Shown in pieces: positions 63,179 through 64,000 of a stretch of DNA of 64,000 nucleotides. Position numbers and translations under genes: made by a program. The DNA comes from Dechloromonas denitrificans. Lineage in GTDB: Bacteria > Pseudomonadota > Gammaproteobacteria > Burkholderiales > Rhodocyclaceae. The notes under the pieces are model-generated. The model searched no databases and was not told the DNA's origin. It saw only the letters and a list, made by a program, of their open reading frames with translations. Location: contig NZ_LODL01000013.1 in assembly GCF_001551835.1 (NCBI RefSeq), positions 1-64,000 on the forward strand, given 5' to 3'. Numbering within the stretch: position 1 is the stretch's first letter; each line of letters starts with the position of its first letter.

Positions 63179-64000
63179 TTACGCGAGTGTCGCCATGTCG
63201 ATCTCGCGGTGTTCGACCCGGCCGGTCAGGTGACGGGCCAGGTTTTCGCCGAGGTTCCGGCAGGCTTCGAGTTCGCCGGTATCCGGCACCAGCTTGATGC
63301 GCAGGCCGTCGACCGGGACGCGCAGCTTGAGGCCGCGCAGGCGGTCCTCGATCAGCCGGACGGCTTCGCCGCTCCAGCCGTAGGAGCCGAAAGCGGCGCC
63401 CAGCTTGCCCTTGACGTTGACGGTGGTCAGCGACGAGAGCAGGTCCCAGATCGGCTTGACGGCGTCGGCATTGATGGTCGGGCTGCCGAAGGCAAGGCCG
63501 TCGGCTTCCTCGACCAGGTCGGTGAAGATTTCGGCTTCGCCGCCTTCGAGGTCGTACAGCGAAACGCGGACGCCGCCCAGGCTCTCGGCGCCGGCGGCGA
63601 GCGCCTCGGCCATGCGCCGGGTGTTGCCGTAGGCCGAGAGATAGAAGACGACCAGCGTCTTTTCGCTACGCGCCTCGTTGAACAGGCGCGGCGTGGCCAG
63701 TTCGCGGTAGCGGTGCACATAGTCGCGCGGCTGGTGGCGCAGGATGGGGCCGTGGGCCGGGGCGATCAGCTTGATAGGCAGCGGTTCGATCAGCGCGATG
63801 GCGTCGAGCACGTACTCGCGGAAGGGCCGCATGATGTGGGCGTAGTAGTACTCGAACGAGAAACGGAAATCGCCGACCGTGTCGTTGAACAGCCGGTTGT
63901 CGCAGAAGTGGCAGCCGAAGATGTCGCCGGTGAACAGCAGGCCATCTTCTTCGAGATAGGTGCACTGGGTGTCCGGCCAGTGCAGGTAGGGCGTGTGCAG
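63179..64000 (-). CDS. Flavodiiron (FprA/A-type flavoprotein) family protein, 5' end outside window
   Basis: 273 C-terminal residues; the frame is open to the window edge, with no start codon needed inside. The metallo-beta-lactamase-like di-iron part is seen in LHTPYLHWPDTQCTYLEEDG, LFTGDIFGCHF (Asp ligand) and IAPAHGPILR (His ligand). The flavodoxin domain follows: VVFYLSAYGNTRRMAEALAAG, GSPTINADAVKPIWDLLS and FGSYGWSGEAVRLI. Family members reduce O2 or NO to protect sensitive enzymes. In a nif cluster the likely role is oxygen protection or electron transfer. Confidence 0.9.
   Translation of the reverse strand: MHTPYLHWPDTQCTYLEEDGLLFTGDIFGCHFCDNRLFNDTVGDFRFSFEYYYAHIMRPFREYVLDAIALIEPLPIKLIAPAHGPILRHQPRDYVHRYRELATPRLFNEARSEKTLVVFYLSAYGNTRRMAEALAAGAESLGGVRVSLYDLEGGEAEIFTDLVEEADGLAFGSPTINADAVKPIWDLLSSLTTVNVKGKLGAAFGSYGWSGEAVRLIEDRLRGLKLRVPVDGLRIKLVPDTGELEACRNLGENLARHLTGRVEHREIDMATLA

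Overview
The window looks like a chromosomal segment of a high-GC betaproteobacterium, most probably a diazotrophic member of the Rhodocyclales (Dechloromonas/Azonexus-like). This is an inference from gene content and protein style, not a database match. The supporting content is an aa3-type oxidase operon with a cytochrome c domain fused to CoxB and a DUF2909 gene, a five-gene urea ABC transporter, a complete urease operon, and a nif accessory region (NifQ, DraG, two 2Fe-2S ferredoxins, a flavodiiron-like protein). I saw no rRNA, tRNA, CRISPR array or insertion sequence.

Layout. 0-5.2 kb: end of a LuxR-type regulator, then a lone 1534-aa lower-GC gene that looks like a nuclease-STAND NTPase defence protein. 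5.4-16.1 kb: phosphoglucomutase, then the oxidase structural and assembly genes (coxB, coxA, small ORF, ctaG, coxC, SURF1, a Sco-like protein, ctaB, ctaA) and a divergent sco gene. 16.1-24.0 kb: housekeeping and stress genes, including two divergent regulator/redox pairs. 24.3-37.5 kb: the urea transporter, with urtA separated from urtBCDE by 7.7 kb holding a diguanylate cyclase, trmA, an orphan response regulator, a VF530-like protein and the glutathione-dependent formaldehyde detoxification pair. 37.6-46.7 kb: a DegP-like protease, then a GntR/FadR regulator, a polar-amino-acid-type ABC transporter, allantoicase and ureidoglycolate lyase in one operon, then queF and two small genes. 46.7-51.7 kb: a four-gene redox/hydrolase operon with a divergent HxlR regulator, and a TMEM175-like channel. 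51.9-56.9 kb: ureDABCEFG. 57.0-58.9 kb: a SIR2-like gene, an unknown gene and a hemerythrin gene behind a candidate NifA/sigma-54 promoter. 59.1-60.8 kb: an AT-richer patch with a GIY-YIG protein and a membrane-anchored coiled-coil protein. 60.8-64 kb: draG, nifQ, two ferredoxin genes and a truncated flavodiiron-like gene.

How it fits together. Much of the right half is about nitrogen: urea import (Urt), urea release from allantoate and ureidoglycolate (Alc, AllA), urea hydrolysis (urease), and nitrogenase support and control (NifQ, DraG, ferredoxins, hemerythrin). The sequence suggests shared regulation. urtA and urtB have a matched dyad plus -10 element with identical spacing, and ureD has a weaker copy. 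The allantoate operon has a sigma-54-like -24/-12 element and a FadR-like operator. The SIR2-like operon has a TGT-N10-ACA site upstream of a -24/-12 element.

Most interesting items: the apparently NifA-controlled SIR2-like/unknown/hemerythrin operon, in which the SIR2-like protein lacks the catalytic histidine; the nuclease-STAND protein; and the common promoter design of the urea genes.
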